The translations under genes and the position numbers were made by a program. Under the pieces are notes generated by a model. That model made no database searches. It saw only the letters and a list, made by a program, of their open reading frames with translations, and was not told the DNA's origin. Below are positions 44,206 to 53,812 of a stretch of DNA of 64,000 bases, piece by piece. Each line of letters starts with the position of its first letter. Position 1 is the first letter of the stretch. This DNA is from an uncultured Acetatifactor sp. (lineage in GTDB: Bacteria > Bacillota > Clostridia > Lachnospirales > Lachnospiraceae): NCBI GenBank assembly GCA_910584375.1, contig CAJUAH010000001.1:76560-140559 (forward strand). Reading direction: 5' to 3'.

Positions 44206-45258
44206 ATGAAAGCGTATATATTGCATGGGATAAATGATCTGCGGATGGAAGAGCGGCCGATCCCCCCGTTGGAACCATCGCAGGCGCTGATACAGGTGCG
44301 GGCCGCGGGTATCTGCGGTTCGGATATACCGCGTATATTTCAGACGGGAACCTATTCTTTCCCGACTGTGCCGGGACATGAATTTGCGGGCGTGGTGGCT
44401 GATGTGGGGGCACAGGTTGACAGAGACTGGATTGGTCGGCCGGTGGGCGTGTTCCCGCTGATTCCCTGCGGAGAATGTGCGCCCTGCAAACAGAAAAAAT
44501 ACGAGCTGTGCAGACATTACAGTTATCTGGGATCCCGGACAGACGGCGGCTTTGCCGAATATGTGGCGGTTCCCCGGGACAATCTGATCGCGCTGCCGGA
44601 CAACGTCAGCTTTGAGGCGGCGGCTATGCTGGAACCCATGGCGGTGGCGGTACATGCCATGCGTCTGGCCCGGCCGCAGCCGGGGCAGACCGTTATGGTA
44701 TACGGATTGGGAACCATCGGGCTGCTGTTGGCGATGTTCCTGAAAGAGGCGGGGATAACGCGTGTGCTGGCCGCAGGTAATAAGGAGCGGCAGAAAAAGC
44801 TTGCCTCTGTGCTGGGTATCGGAGAAGAGGATTACTGTGATACCGGGGAACAGGCGTTGAAACCGTGGCTGCTACAGCGCACGGACGGCGCCGGAGCGGA
44901 TGTATTTTTTGAGTGTATCGGCAAGAGTGATACGATCGCCGACGCCATCGACCTGACAGCGCCGTCGGGGACGGTACAAATGGTGGGTAATCCGTATGGA
45001 GATATAGTATTGGACAAGGCTGTGTACTGGAAGATACTGCGAAACCAACTGACAGTCAGGGGCAGTTGGAACTCTTCTTTTACCCACGAGGAATCGGACG
45101 ACTGGCACTATGCGTTGAAACGCATGGCGGAAGAGCGGATCGATCCTGAAAGGTTAATAACGCATAGATTCCCCTTTGAAGAATTGCGCCAGGGGTTGCT
45201 GCTGATGCGGGATAAGCGGGAAGAATATGTGAAAGTGATGACAATACTGGATGCATAG
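44206..45258 (+). CDS. Zinc-dependent polyol-phosphate dehydrogenase (TarJ/galactitol-phosphate type)
   Basis: A 350-residue medium-chain dehydrogenase. Catalytic zinc motifs are G-I-C-G-S-D near residue 36 and G-H-E-F near 57; four structural-zinc cysteines lie in C-G-E-C-A-P-C-K...L-C near 88-102; the NAD(P) motif is G-L-G-T-I-G near 166. It resembles galactitol-1-phosphate dehydrogenases, a group that includes TarJ ribulose-5-phosphate reductase. Together with the epimerase and TarI-like enzyme it completes a plausible ketose-phosphate to CDP-polyol route. The start follows a strong aggagg site. Confidence 0.9.
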   Translation: MKAYILHGINDLRMEERPIPPLEPSQALIQVRAAGICGSDIPRIFQTGTYSFPTVPGHEFAGVVADVGAQVDRDWIGRPVGVFPLIPCGECAPCKQKKYELCRHYSYLGSRTDGGFAEYVAVPRDNLIALPDNVSFEAAAMLEPMAVAVHAMRLARPQPGQTVMVYGLGTIGLLLAMFLKEAGITRVLAAGNKERQKKLASVLGIGEEDYCDTGEQALKPWLLQRTDGAGADVFFECIGKSDTIADAIDLTAPSGTVQMVGNPYGDIVLDKAVYWKILRNQLTVRGSWNSSFTHEESDDWHYALKRMAEERIDPERLITHRFPFEELRQGLLLMRDKREEYVKVMTILDA

Positions 45259-45282
45259 ATATCCTGCTGTAGGGGGACGAGG

Positions 45283-46440
45283 ATGAAGTTGCTGATTTAT
45301 GAGTGGGATGCGTTTTTGGAGCCGGATATCCTTGAAATCTGCGGCGGGGAAGGAATCGGATATACAACGTTTTCCTGGAAGTTTGCGGACAAGAACCGAG
45401 ACGACGCATTTGAAGAATGGTTTTACGGTACGGTGGACTGCAGGAGTTATACCGCGCTGCTGAGTATCAATTACTGGCCCATGCTGTCGGCGGTATGTCA
45501 GAAACGGGGACTGAAGTATATTGCCTGGTGCTATGATAACCCGTTGAATGTGGTTCGTGTGGAAGAAACGCTGGGCAATCCGGTCAATTATGTGTTCTTT
45601 TTTGACAGGGTACAGTATCAAAAATATAAGAATGCGGGGTTTGACACGGTATTTCATCTTCCGTTGGGTGTAAACTGCAGGAGAATGGAGCGTATGACCA
45701 TATCCGCCCAGGAGAGAGCGCATTACCGGGCGGAGGTAGCGCTGGTAGGTAAACTGTACGAATCACAGCTGCCGGAGATCGTGGCTCCGCTGAACGACTA
45801 TATAAAGGGATTTTTGAACGCGCTGATCCGGGTGCAGACAGGTATATCGGGATATTACCTTTTGGACGAATGCATATCGCAGGAGCTGCTCGACGAGATC
45901 GATCGGCAATATCTGGACAAGGAGCCCGACACCCGGATAAGGATGAGCCGGGAGGCGCTTAGCTACGCCATGGCCAGCGAAGTTACCCGGAGAGACAGGA
46001 TCGTACTGCTCAGCCTGTGCGGCGCCAGATTCGATACAAGGCTTTATTCATATCAGGACAGTGATGTGATCAGAAATGTGAAAAAATATCCGGCGGTGAA
46101 CTACTGGACGGAGATGCCCAAGGTATTCGCCTGTTCCCAGGTGAACCTGAATCCTTCTCTGCGCATCATACAGACAGGGATACCGCTGAGGGCCTTTGAT
46201 ATCATGGGAGCGGGCGGTTTTCTGCTTTCCAACTGTCAGGAGGAGCTGCTGGAACTGTTTGAGGCGGAAAAGGAGATAGCGGTATATGAGGATCCGGAGG
46301 ACGCTATAGACAAGATCGCCTTCTATCTGCGGCATGAGGATATCCGTAAGAAGATAGCGCAGAACGGGAGAAGGAAGACGTTTCGGGAATTTAGTCTGCA
46401 AAACCGAATGGAAAGGATATTCTCTGTGGTGGGGATATAG
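45283..46440 (+). CDS. CgeB-like glycosyltransferase
   Basis: A 385-residue GT-B type protein with a DUF3880-like half (L-L-S-I-N-Y-W near residue 62, Y-I-A-W-C-Y-D-N-P-L near 82) and a C-terminal half with Q-V-N-L-N-P-S-L-R-I-I-Q-T-G-I-P-L-R and G-A-G-G-F-L-L. It opens the right transferase module; the next gene, a GT2, is 14 bases away. It corresponds in place to the gene at 7251, although in sequence it is closer to those at 5938 and 55086. Confidence 0.83.
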   Translation: MKLLIYEWDAFLEPDILEICGGEGIGYTTFSWKFADKNRDDAFEEWFYGTVDCRSYTALLSINYWPMLSAVCQKRGLKYIAWCYDNPLNVVRVEETLGNPVNYVFFFDRVQYQKYKNAGFDTVFHLPLGVNCRRMERMTISAQERAHYRAEVALVGKLYESQLPEIVAPLNDYIKGFLNALIRVQTGISGYYLLDECISQELLDEIDRQYLDKEPDTRIRMSREALSYAMASEVTRRDRIVLLSLCGARFDTRLYSYQDSDVIRNVKKYPAVNYWTEMPKVFACSQVNLNPSLRIIQTGIPLRAFDIMGAGGFLLSNCQEELLELFEAEKEIAVYEDPEDAIDKIAFYLRHEDIRKKIAQNGRRKTFREFSLQNRMERIFSVVGI

Positions 46441-46454
46441 AGAGGAGCAGGTCA

Positions 46455-47747
46455 ATGACAGAGTTGGATAGAGAACAAACGCCGCTGGTCAGCGTGATCA
46501 TACCTACATATAACCGAGTGAAGACGCTTCCCGCCGCTATAGAAAGCGTTCTGGGACAGACCTACGGGAATGTGGAAGTGATCGTGGTGGACGATGGCAG
46601 CGACGACGGGACAGAGGAGTATGTCAACGCGCTCACAGACCACAGGATAAAATATATAAGAAATGCCGTGAACAGAGGACCCGCTGCAGCCAGGAACCTG
46701 GGGGTAAGACAGGCGCAGGGGAGGTATGTGGCTTTTCAGGACAGCGATGACGAGTGGCATACGGACAAGCTGGAGAAACAGATGCCGCTTTTGCTTGATA
46801 CGGTCCGGGGTTATGATCTGGTGTACTGCGAATTCACGAGGTATTATGGGGAAGAGCGGCACGACCTGATACCGTCAAAGAACATCCCCCTGAGCTGTAA
46901 ACAGGGGAAAATGCTGGCGGTATTGCTGCTGCAGCCGATGATCAGCACGCAGACCATAGTGGTAAAGAGGGACGTTTTTCTGCAGGTGGGAGGTTTTGAC
47001 GAGCATCTGAAGACTTTCGAGGACTATGAGTTCACCCTTCGTTTTTCAAGGGATCATCATATAGGGTTTGTGGAGGAATCTCTGGTAAAGGTAAACGATT
47101 CTCCGGACAGTGTGGATAAGAGGTTCGCAGACAGGATCCGCACGCAGGCGTATGTGGTCAGGGAGATGATAGAGCCGCTGCGGGAGTATGGCATCCTGTG
47201 GGACAAGCTGACGGCAGTGCAGCAATCTGCGGAACGCCTCAAGTGCCATGATGTGTTCCTGGAGGAATTGCAGAATCTGTCGGATCTGTTTGTCACAGAG
47301 CAGGAGAGGGAGAAGGCGGCTGCCCTGGCAGAAAAAACCGAAAAGAGCGATGCCAAGCAAAACCAATATAAGGAAATAGCCTATGAGGCATTGATGAAGA
47401 CAAAGCAGCAGATCCTGGAGACATATGTGTCTGTGTATGGAAACTCCTCGTCGGCGGGGAGCGCCGTTGACAAAACGCTGCAACAGGTGCGGGACAGCGT
47501 CAGGGACTGTCTGACGCTGTTTGATATGTTGCCGGAGGCGCGGGAAACTGACAGCCGCATGGACGGCCTGCAGGATCCCGGCGACAGGCTGGAGCAGCTG
47601 TTCCTTTTGACGGATCTGGTGAAACTCATCGAGGAACTGGAGAAAAGTATTTGCGGGCAGATCGTTGCGTGCGGTATATGCCACCAGCGTTTTTTCAGAA
47701 ACAGATCCTGCAGATGCCCGTTTTGTGACAGCGCTTATGTGGATTGA
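46455..47747 (+). CDS. Family 2 glycosyltransferase with helical tail and C-terminal zinc-ribbon-like motif
   Basis: A 430-residue paralog of the GT2 at 8447. The GT-A part holds V-S-V-I-I-P-T-Y-N-R, D-D-G-S-D-D-G-T and D-S-D-D-E-W; both proteins share S-T-Q-T-I-V-V-K-R. After the helical region, this copy ends in a Cys4 group (C-G-I-C...C-R-C-P-F-C) that the left copy lacks, as if a zinc ribbon had been added or lost. It is in one operon with the flanking genes. Confidence 0.88.
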   Translation: MTELDREQTPLVSVIIPTYNRVKTLPAAIESVLGQTYGNVEVIVVDDGSDDGTEEYVNALTDHRIKYIRNAVNRGPAAARNLGVRQAQGRYVAFQDSDDEWHTDKLEKQMPLLLDTVRGYDLVYCEFTRYYGEERHDLIPSKNIPLSCKQGKMLAVLLLQPMISTQTIVVKRDVFLQVGGFDEHLKTFEDYEFTLRFSRDHHIGFVEESLVKVNDSPDSVDKRFADRIRTQAYVVREMIEPLREYGILWDKLTAVQQSAERLKCHDVFLEELQNLSDLFVTEQEREKAAALAEKTEKSDAKQNQYKEIAYEALMKTKQQILETYVSVYGNSSSAGSAVDKTLQQVRDSVRDCLTLFDMLPEARETDSRMDGLQDPGDRLEQLFLLTDLVKLIEELEKSICGQIVACGICHQRFFRNRSCRCPFCDSAYVD

Positions 47748-47763
47748 TGGATGAGGGAAAATT

Positions 47764-49517
47764 ATGTATGATGATCTGAAAGAGATGCTCGCGCAGGGAC
47801 TTTATCAGGATGCGCTTAAAGAGATCGAACAATATGATATAAGCGAATATACGGAGGAGCTGCTGATCATTGCGGTCTCGGCGCTTATAGCAGTGGAAGA
47901 ATACGGGACAGCCAGGCGATATTTGCAGATAGGACTGCAAAGAAATCCGGAAAATGCGGAGTTCTATTTATTACTGGGCAATTGTTATGAATGCTGTAAC
48001 CTGATGCAGGCATATCTGTGCTATGAGAATGCGGAAATATATTGTGAAGATCCGCAGGACAAACAGGTGATCCGGGACTTTATGCGAAATCTGGAAACAG
48101 AAGGCGATCTGCACTATAGACGTGTGGCGATCGTTATTTTATCCTATAATACATATGAGATGACCAGGTTCTGTATTGAGAGTATTCGCCGGAACAATGC
48201 CCCTGGGTCTTACGAGATTATCGTGGTGGACAATGCTTCTACAGATGCCAGTCTGGATTGGCTGGAGAGGCAATCGGATATAGTTCTGATAAAAACAGCG
48301 AGAATAAGGGATTTCCTTATGGGTGCAATCAAGGTATGGAGGCCGCGGATCCGGAGGCGGATATCCTGCTGTTAAACAGTGATACGATCTTGTTCCCCAA
48401 TTCGCTGTTCTGGCTCAGGATGGGGTTGTACGAAAGGGACGATATTGGGGCAACGGGCGCCGTGACCAATTATGCATCCAACGGCCAGACAATAGACGAG
48501 CGCTTTGATACCATACAGGAATATGAGCAGTATGCCTTAAGGAATAACGTCTTGCGGGATGATCCCTATGAACGGAAGATCTATCTGGTGGGATTTGCGG
48601 TATTGATCCGCCGGGAGGTTCTGGACGAAGTGGGCGGGTTGGACGTTCGGTACTCTCCCGGTCAGTTTGAGGACTGTGATTTGGGAGTGCGCCTGTGCCA
48701 GAAGGGATACCAAAATATCTTGTGTCACAACAGTTTTATCTATCATTTTGGCAATGGCGCTGGACAGAACAGTTTGATCTGGCAGGAGCAATACCGGAGA
48801 AACAAAGAGATATTTAAGGATAAATGGGGATTTGACATTACTTACTACTCACAGGTCAGAACAGAAATCGTTGAACTGTTGGACTGCCCTGAAGATGCGA
48901 GTATTCATGTACTGGAGGTAGGGTGCGGGCTTGGAGCGACACTGGGCAGAATACAGTTTCAGTTTCCACGATCTCATGTCTATGGCATAGAACTTGTACC
49001 TGATGTTGCGCGGATTGGCGGTTGTGGGCTGAATATTGTGCAGGGAGATATAGAGAAGGACGAATTTCCCTATAAAGATGTTAAGTTTGATTATATCATT
49101 TTGGCGGATGTGTTGGAGCATTTGCATGAGCCGGAACAAATCATATTACAGCTTAAAAGATACTTGAAAGAGGAGGGAGCATTTTTATGCAGTATTCCCA
49201 ATCTTATGAACTTGTCTGTGATATATCCACTGCTACAGGGAAAGTTTGAATATGCGGAAGCAGGTATTTTGGATAGGACGCATATTAGATTTTTTACGTT
49301 GGAAAGCATACTTCGGTTGTTTTCGAGATGTGGTTTTCACATTGAAAATTTACAGTCCTTAGGATCGGATAAGTGGGATGAGATGGAATGGCGGTGTCTG
49401 GAAAATATACTGCAAATTCCAGGATGTGCGGAAAAGGAACAATTCCTGGCATGGCAGTATTTGTTCCGGGCAAGGGCAATTAATAACCGTGATCACGCGG
49501 AAAGGCAACGGCAATAG
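47764..49517 (+). pseudogene. GT2-methyltransferase fusion, frameshifted at an A5 tract
   Basis: A TPR-like start and the first half of a GT2 domain (V-A-I-V-I-L-S-Y-N-T, V-V-D-N-A-S-T-D) read from ATG 47764. At A5 (48291-48295) the frame is lost, running on only to 48375. In the -1 frame the protein resumes exactly in register (N-K-G-F-P-Y-G-C-N-Q, then L-L-N-S-D-T) and continues through the rest of the GT2 and a class I methyltransferase (V-L-E-V-G-C-G-L-G-A-T, A-D-V-L-E-H-L) to 49517. One more A would restore a protein of about 584 residues. It is a paralog of the first part of the gene at 9676, whose FkbH part is absent. Sequencing error, true mutation, phase variation or -1 slippage are all possible. 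Confidence 0.85.
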
Positions 49518-49537
49518 AACATGTGAGGAGAATGGCA

Positions 49538-50614
49538 ATGAACCGACAGCATGGAACAGAAGAAATTATGGAATCAGCGAGAGAAAACAGCCGACTGAAG
49601 GAACAGATCCGGGAGATCCAGGACACCTTGCAGGCGTTCTATGAGGCCTACAGCGAGTTGATCAAAAAGACGCAGGAAAACACGGATCATGTTCTCATGT
49701 TCAGCAAGTATATCCAGTATTTACAGGCGGACTGCGCAAATCTCAAATATGAATTGATGGATCCCACGGTTAGCCGGGAGGAATACTTCTATCCGGAATT
49801 TCGGAGTGATGAGGAGACGCTGCGGCTGATCCTGGAGGAGAAAAAGTCCCTGGCGCGATTTGGAGATGGAGAGTTCTCTATCGCTGTATCCAGCCCCAGG
49901 CATGAGTTCCAACGCATGGATGACAGGCTGGCGCGCAGGATCCGGGAGGTGCTGGATACAGATGGCTGTGGCGGTCGGCTGTTGATCGGCATTGCCGATC
50001 AATACGGGAGCCTGGAGCGTTTCAACAGGGAATCTGCTCAGAGGATCCGCATCTATATGACAGACGAGATTCGGAGACAGCACCGGGAACTGCTGCGTAA
50101 GGACAGAGTGTATTCCGATGCGTACATCACCAGACCCTATGTACTGTTCAAGGATTTGGACACGGATGCGCCGGGCAGGCGTTTTGCGGCGTTGAAAGAG
50201 ATATGGAAGGACAAGCGCGTGATCATCGTGGAGGGCTCCCAGACTCGTCTGGGAGTGGGGAACGATCTGCTCGCGCAGGCCAGGGAAGTGAGGAGAATAC
50301 TGGCTCCGCCTACCAGCTCTTTTGACCGGTATGATGATATCTATGAGGAATGTCTGAAACAGGCGGAGGGAGCCGACCTGTTCCTCCTGGCCATCGGCCC
50401 TTCCTCCGGGGTGCTGGCGTATGACCTTACATTACAGTCCTGTCAGGCGCTGGATGTGGGGCATATTGATCTGGAGTATGAGTGGTTCCTGGCGGGAAAA
50501 GGCGTTAGGACACCCGTCCCGAATAAATATAATAATGAGATTGCGGGTGGCGACGCAGTGGGTGAAGTAGACGATCCCATTTACCGTTCCCAGATAATCG
50601 CCTCATTTGTGTGA
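49538..50614 (+). CDS. GT-D fold glycosyltransferase (DUF1792-like)
   Basis: A 358-residue stand-alone version of the C-terminal domain at 13841. Residues 10-60 are coiled coil; the rest has A-R-F-G-D-G-E-F-S near 109 and E-G-S-Q-T-R-L-G-V-G-N-D near 235, and ends P-N-K-Y-N-N-E-I-A-G-G like its paralog. The start at 49538 is supported by gtgaggag. Its 3' end overlaps the convergent gene at 50603 by 12 bases. Confidence 0.86.
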   Translation: MNRQHGTEEIMESARENSRLKEQIREIQDTLQAFYEAYSELIKKTQENTDHVLMFSKYIQYLQADCANLKYELMDPTVSREEYFYPEFRSDEETLRLILEEKKSLARFGDGEFSIAVSSPRHEFQRMDDRLARRIREVLDTDGCGGRLLIGIADQYGSLERFNRESAQRIRIYMTDEIRRQHRELLRKDRVYSDAYITRPYVLFKDLDTDAPGRRFAALKEIWKDKRVIIVEGSQTRLGVGNDLLAQAREVRRILAPPTSSFDRYDDIYEECLKQAEGADLFLLAIGPSSGVLAYDLTLQSCQALDVGHIDLEYEWFLAGKGVRTPVPNKYNNEIAGGDAVGEVDDPIYRSQIIASFV

Positions 50615-51337
50615 GGGTTTCTTGGTGCAACGGGAAAACTGTGCCATGACTTCCTCCCAGGTTTTTCCCAGAAACTGTCGGTAATCCTGCATAAATATCT
50701 GCCGGTAGCGGTCATAATGGAAGAGGTTGAGCAGCCCATTGTCATCATGTACGCACCAGGGATGCCTTTGACATGGAACCGCGATCCGGTATCCCTCAGC
50801 CAGAAAGCGCATACTTTGATAGACATCGTAATAATCCCAGCCGTCCAGCTTTTCTGTATTCCATGGCAGATCCTGGCAGGTAGCCATAAAGAACCCGTCT
50901 ATCATCGCGACATATTCCCACCCCTCCCGGGGGCTGTAACGATAGTCGGAGAGCGGGGGATGAGGTGCGAGAGGGGGACAGGTGTAGATATTGCCGGTTC
51001 TGTGGGTATGCCACATGACGCCGTCTGCGGCCACTTTTTCCGCGCCTACGAGACCGATCATACCGATCTGTGGATCCCCGCTGAATACGGACAGAAGATC
51101 CTGCAAAATATATCGGTTCAGTATAAAAACATCCTGGTGCATATAGATCTTATATTTTGCGTCGCTGGCCAGCATGGCCTCGTTGTATCCCCCGGTCATA
51201 CAGGGCGCGTCTTTTATGGTGAGCAATTCTGTCCCATATCCGTCGGGAACGGCCAGATGATCGATGTAGTGCAGACTTTCCTCCAGCAGTAAATCGTCAT
51301 TGGTGCATATGATAAAGGCGAATTTGTGGTCATTCAT
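50603..51337 (-). CDS. StrF-like family 2 glycosyltransferase
   Basis: A 244-residue protein of the Glyco_tranf_2_5 (StrF) type: F-A-F-I-I-C-T-N-D near residue 6, G-Y-N-E-A-M near 50, and the metal-like M-H-Q-D-V near 67. Later it has G-F-F-M-A-T and G-W-D-Y-Y-D-V near 165. These short GT-A proteins occur in flagellar and surface glycan loci. It is transcribed on the minus strand with the helical protein at 51386 upstream of it, and a cggagga site precedes its ATG. Confidence 0.83.
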   Translation of the reverse strand: MNDHKFAFIICTNDDLLLEESLHYIDHLAVPDGYGTELLTIKDAPCMTGGYNEAMLASDAKYKIYMHQDVFILNRYILQDLLSVFSGDPQIGMIGLVGAEKVAADGVMWHTHRTGNIYTCPPLAPHPPLSDYRYSPREGWEYVAMIDGFFMATCQDLPWNTEKLDGWDYYDVYQSMRFLAEGYRIAVPCQRHPWCVHDDNGLLNLFHYDRYRQIFMQDYRQFLGKTWEEVMAQFSRCTKKPSHK

Positions 51338-51385
51338 ATAAGTTCCTCCGTAGAAAAAGGGGGTATCTGTGCAGGGGCGGGAGTG

Positions 51386-51961
51386 CTATGACAGACCCGC
51401 CAGCGCAAAAAACTGCTGCGTATCCGCCGGATTCCATTCCTGTGCGTAGACAGCGGCTATATTTTCGTAGAGTTTTCGATCCGGTATCAGTCGCCCATCC
51501 TGCGTCAGCATATAAGCGGCAAAATGGGACAGGGGACGGCTCCGCAGATAGACTACGGCTTCCTCTGTGGAGCGATCTGAAAGTTGAAAGATCAGGCGGC
51601 GAAAAGCGAACAGAGTAAGCATATATTTATCCCACATGTCGCTGGCGTTATCGCAATCCGCGCAGAAAGACGGCAGGCGGTACTTATTTTCCAATGCAAT
51701 GATATGCAGCATGCGCAGAAAACGCTGGGTCTTGCCTATATACTGAAAGGCCAGCTGTCCGTCTCCGGATTCGATATAGGGTATCAATTCTTCCAGCAGG
51801 GCATAGTTGTTGGCTGCCAGTGCCGTATCCATCGTGCGGAGTATATGCTTGTATGCGTCCTGGGCAGCGTCTCTGTCCTGTTCTAACTGCTGAAAATATG
51901 CTGCTGTCTCCTGGCACAACTCGGATGGTGGCTGCATGCGTTTTGTCTCTCTGATTATCAT
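51386..51961 (-). CDS. Uncharacterised helical protein
   Basis: A 191-residue, largely helical protein with no recognised domain. The N-terminal half looks like coiled coil (Y-F-Q-Q-L-E-Q-D-R-D-A-A-Q-D-A-Y). The C-terminal half has a K-Y-M-L-T-L-F-A-F-R-R segment near 112. It is first in a minus-strand pair with the StrF-like transferase, diverging from the gene at 52105. An internal ATG nine codons in is an alternative start. It could be an accessory subunit of a neighbouring transferase, judged only from context. Confidence 0.6.
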   Translation of the reverse strand: MIIRETKRMQPPSELCQETAAYFQQLEQDRDAAQDAYKHILRTMDTALAANNYALLEELIPYIESGDGQLAFQYIGKTQRFLRMLHIIALENKYRLPSFCADCDNASDMWDKYMLTLFAFRRLIFQLSDRSTEEAVVYLRSRPLSHFAAYMLTQDGRLIPDRKLYENIAAVYAQEWNPADTQQFFALAGLS

Positions 51962-52037
51962 ATATCTTCTACCTCTTTATTATGGGGATATTTTTATTGT
52001 ACCATTAATCCGAGAAAATGAACAGTGGCATATTTGG

Positions 52038-52066
52038 TTGATTTTAGCGCTGGGAACGGGTATAAT
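52038..52066 (+). promoter_or_regulatory. Sigma-A type promoter of the 52105 gene
   Basis: TTGATT (52038-52043), a 17-base spacer and a perfect TATAAT (52061-52066) lie in the divergent gap between 51961 and 52105. The start site would be near 52073, giving a leader of about 30 bases. Confidence 0.75.
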
Positions 52067-52104
52067 GCAAATATATCGTGGTATGGCTGGGAGGGAGACA
52101 GGAT

Positions 52105-53307
52105 ATGACCATTTTTTTAAAAGGAAAATTGGAAGTGTTGCGTTATATTGTTGAGCAAATGGCAGTGAGGACAAAAGACGCTGTTTTTGTAGACACTACA
52201 GAGAACGATTTTTTTCTTCAAATCTTTGAGATGGATTCGGAGATTGATGAGAATACGCATGTTATTACGCTTAACAACGCGGGCGTCAATCTGCTCCTCG
52301 AGGGGGGCGAGAATTACTGGGAGTTAAAGAATGTCAAATTGCATAATATACAGGTAGATCCCCCCATATTTTACAAGAGTACTTTAGATCTGCAGTTGAA
52401 CTGTATGCAGATAGTCACCGTTGACGGATATCACAATCAGTTTGTCAAACACTATTATCCGGTTTACCAAAATTCTATTTTTGTGCCCCTTGGGGGAGCG
52501 CGGGATGCGGAACATATAAAGAAATACGAGGAGCGGGAAATAGAGATTTTGTTCCTGGGAGGACTGCAGGGAGCCGAGGAGCAGCAATTTGAGATACCGA
52601 TGCTCGCCGATAAGGGGAAGGGACTGCACGAGATGGCGATGCAGTTGATGACAGAGGATCCCAATCTGTCTGTGGAAACTTTTATGGAGGCTTATTTTCA
52701 GGCAGTGGAGCCGGGCCTGACGGAGCAGGTGCAGCTTATCTGTATCTATGCGGTATACAGGGATGTGGTTCGCGCGATCAGGGGGATGTATCAGGAAAAG
52801 ATCATTGAGACGCTTGCTCTGGCAGGGATTCCGGTTACAATATACAGCGGGGGAGGGTGGCACAAACTGGGAGAGGCATACCCGGGCATCGTCACGGTAA
52901 AGGAGAGGGTCAGTTTTGCGGAGTGTGTGGGTTTAATCGGGAACAGCAAGATCTGTCTGAATATCCAGCCCTGGTTTAAGTATGGCGCGCATGACAGAGT
53001 CTATAACGCCATGCTCAATGAGGCAGTCTGCGTCACAGATATTTCGGAATATCTGGTTCAACATTTCACACATGGACAGGATATCATCTTTTATGAATTG
53101 AATCGATTGGACAAGCTGGTGGAAGACGTAAAATATGTACTGGCAAATCCCGATTACGCGAAAATGATCATACATAACCAAAAACAGCGGGCTGTAGGGC
53201 AGACTTGGGCGGATAGGCTGGAAGAGATTATAGGATCTTGTGCCGTGGAAGGGAAAAAGGGGGCAGCCAATGAAGATTATAATTATTTCAGAACAGCCGA
53301 CAGGTAA
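52105..53307 (+). CDS. CgeB-like glycosyltransferase with divergent N-terminal half
   Basis: A 400-residue protein. The C-terminal half fits the CgeB/GT1-like family (I-Y-S-G-G-G-W near 253, S-K-I-C-L-N-I-Q-P-W-F-K near 288, then A-M-L-N-E-A-V-C-V-T-D). The N-terminal half lacks the DUF3880 pattern of the other copies. The ATG at 52105 with gggaggga upstream is chosen over a GTG at 52078. A small protein resembling a DUF3880 half begins inside its 3' end, so the two together might form one functional GT-B enzyme. Confidence 0.8.
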   Translation: MTIFLKGKLEVLRYIVEQMAVRTKDAVFVDTTENDFFLQIFEMDSEIDENTHVITLNNAGVNLLLEGGENYWELKNVKLHNIQVDPPIFYKSTLDLQLNCMQIVTVDGYHNQFVKHYYPVYQNSIFVPLGGARDAEHIKKYEEREIEILFLGGLQGAEEQQFEIPMLADKGKGLHEMAMQLMTEDPNLSVETFMEAYFQAVEPGLTEQVQLICIYAVYRDVVRAIRGMYQEKIIETLALAGIPVTIYSGGGWHKLGEAYPGIVTVKERVSFAECVGLIGNSKICLNIQPWFKYGAHDRVYNAMLNEAVCVTDISEYLVQHFTHGQDIIFYELNRLDKLVEDVKYVLANPDYAKMIIHNQKQRAVGQTWADRLEEIIGSCAVEGKKGAANEDYNYFRTADR

Positions 53308-53770
53308 TATATGCGGCATGGAAGAATTTCAGAGAAAGCTGACGGAAGGAAATAAAGCGGAGATTCTCAGCCTGCGCTATGCGGCGGAAATTGCGGATGA
53401 CGTTTTCCGGGAGATCAAGTCCCGGGATCCTGATCTGTTAATCACGGTAGACCTGCCCGGTTTTGAGCAGTGTACGCTCACAGACAATGTGGCTTACAAT
53501 CTGTTGAGATGTAAGCAGTTTCATCTGCTGCTGCATGAGGGATTGCCCAATGAACCGTATCTGGCCAAACCGTTAAACATTTCCATGTTTTTTTATTGCG
53601 TCTCGGATGCCTGCCGGGATCGGCTGACACGGCAGTATCCCGATCTGCCGTATCTGGGCATACTGGAGGGATGGCAGTCTGAGGAAGGACAGTCGGCGCA
53701 GGATGGGAACGCGCGTGCTTTGTACACGGCCTACGGAGAATTTATTAGGGAGAGTATGCTGGAGGCATAG
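53270..53770 (+). CDS. Small protein resembling the N-terminal half of CgeB-like glycosyltransferases
   Basis: A 166-residue protein starting M-K-I-I-I-I-S-E-Q-P, overlapping the preceding gene by 38 bases. The pattern D-L-L-I-T-V-D near residue 53, F-H-L-L-L-H-E near 84 and F-F-Y-C-V-S-D-A-C near 105 resembles both the DUF3880 half of CgeB-like enzymes and the protein at 5422. The catalytic C-terminal half is missing. It may partner with the atypical protein just upstream. Function unknown. Confidence 0.65.
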   Translation: MKIIIISEQPTGNICGMEEFQRKLTEGNKAEILSLRYAAEIADDVFREIKSRDPDLLITVDLPGFEQCTLTDNVAYNLLRCKQFHLLLHEGLPNEPYLAKPLNISMFFYCVSDACRDRLTRQYPDLPYLGILEGWQSEEGQSAQDGNARALYTAYGEFIRESMLEA

Positions 53771-53812
53771 ATATACATTGTAGGTTGGGCATAGTGGAGA
53801 AGGAGGTATTAT

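Noticed and set aside
48291..48297. Programmed -1 ribosomal frameshift as the main explanation
   Set aside because: The site is not a full X-XXY-YYZ heptamer in the zero frame, and no clear downstream pseudoknot was seen; a one-base homopolymer change is simpler.
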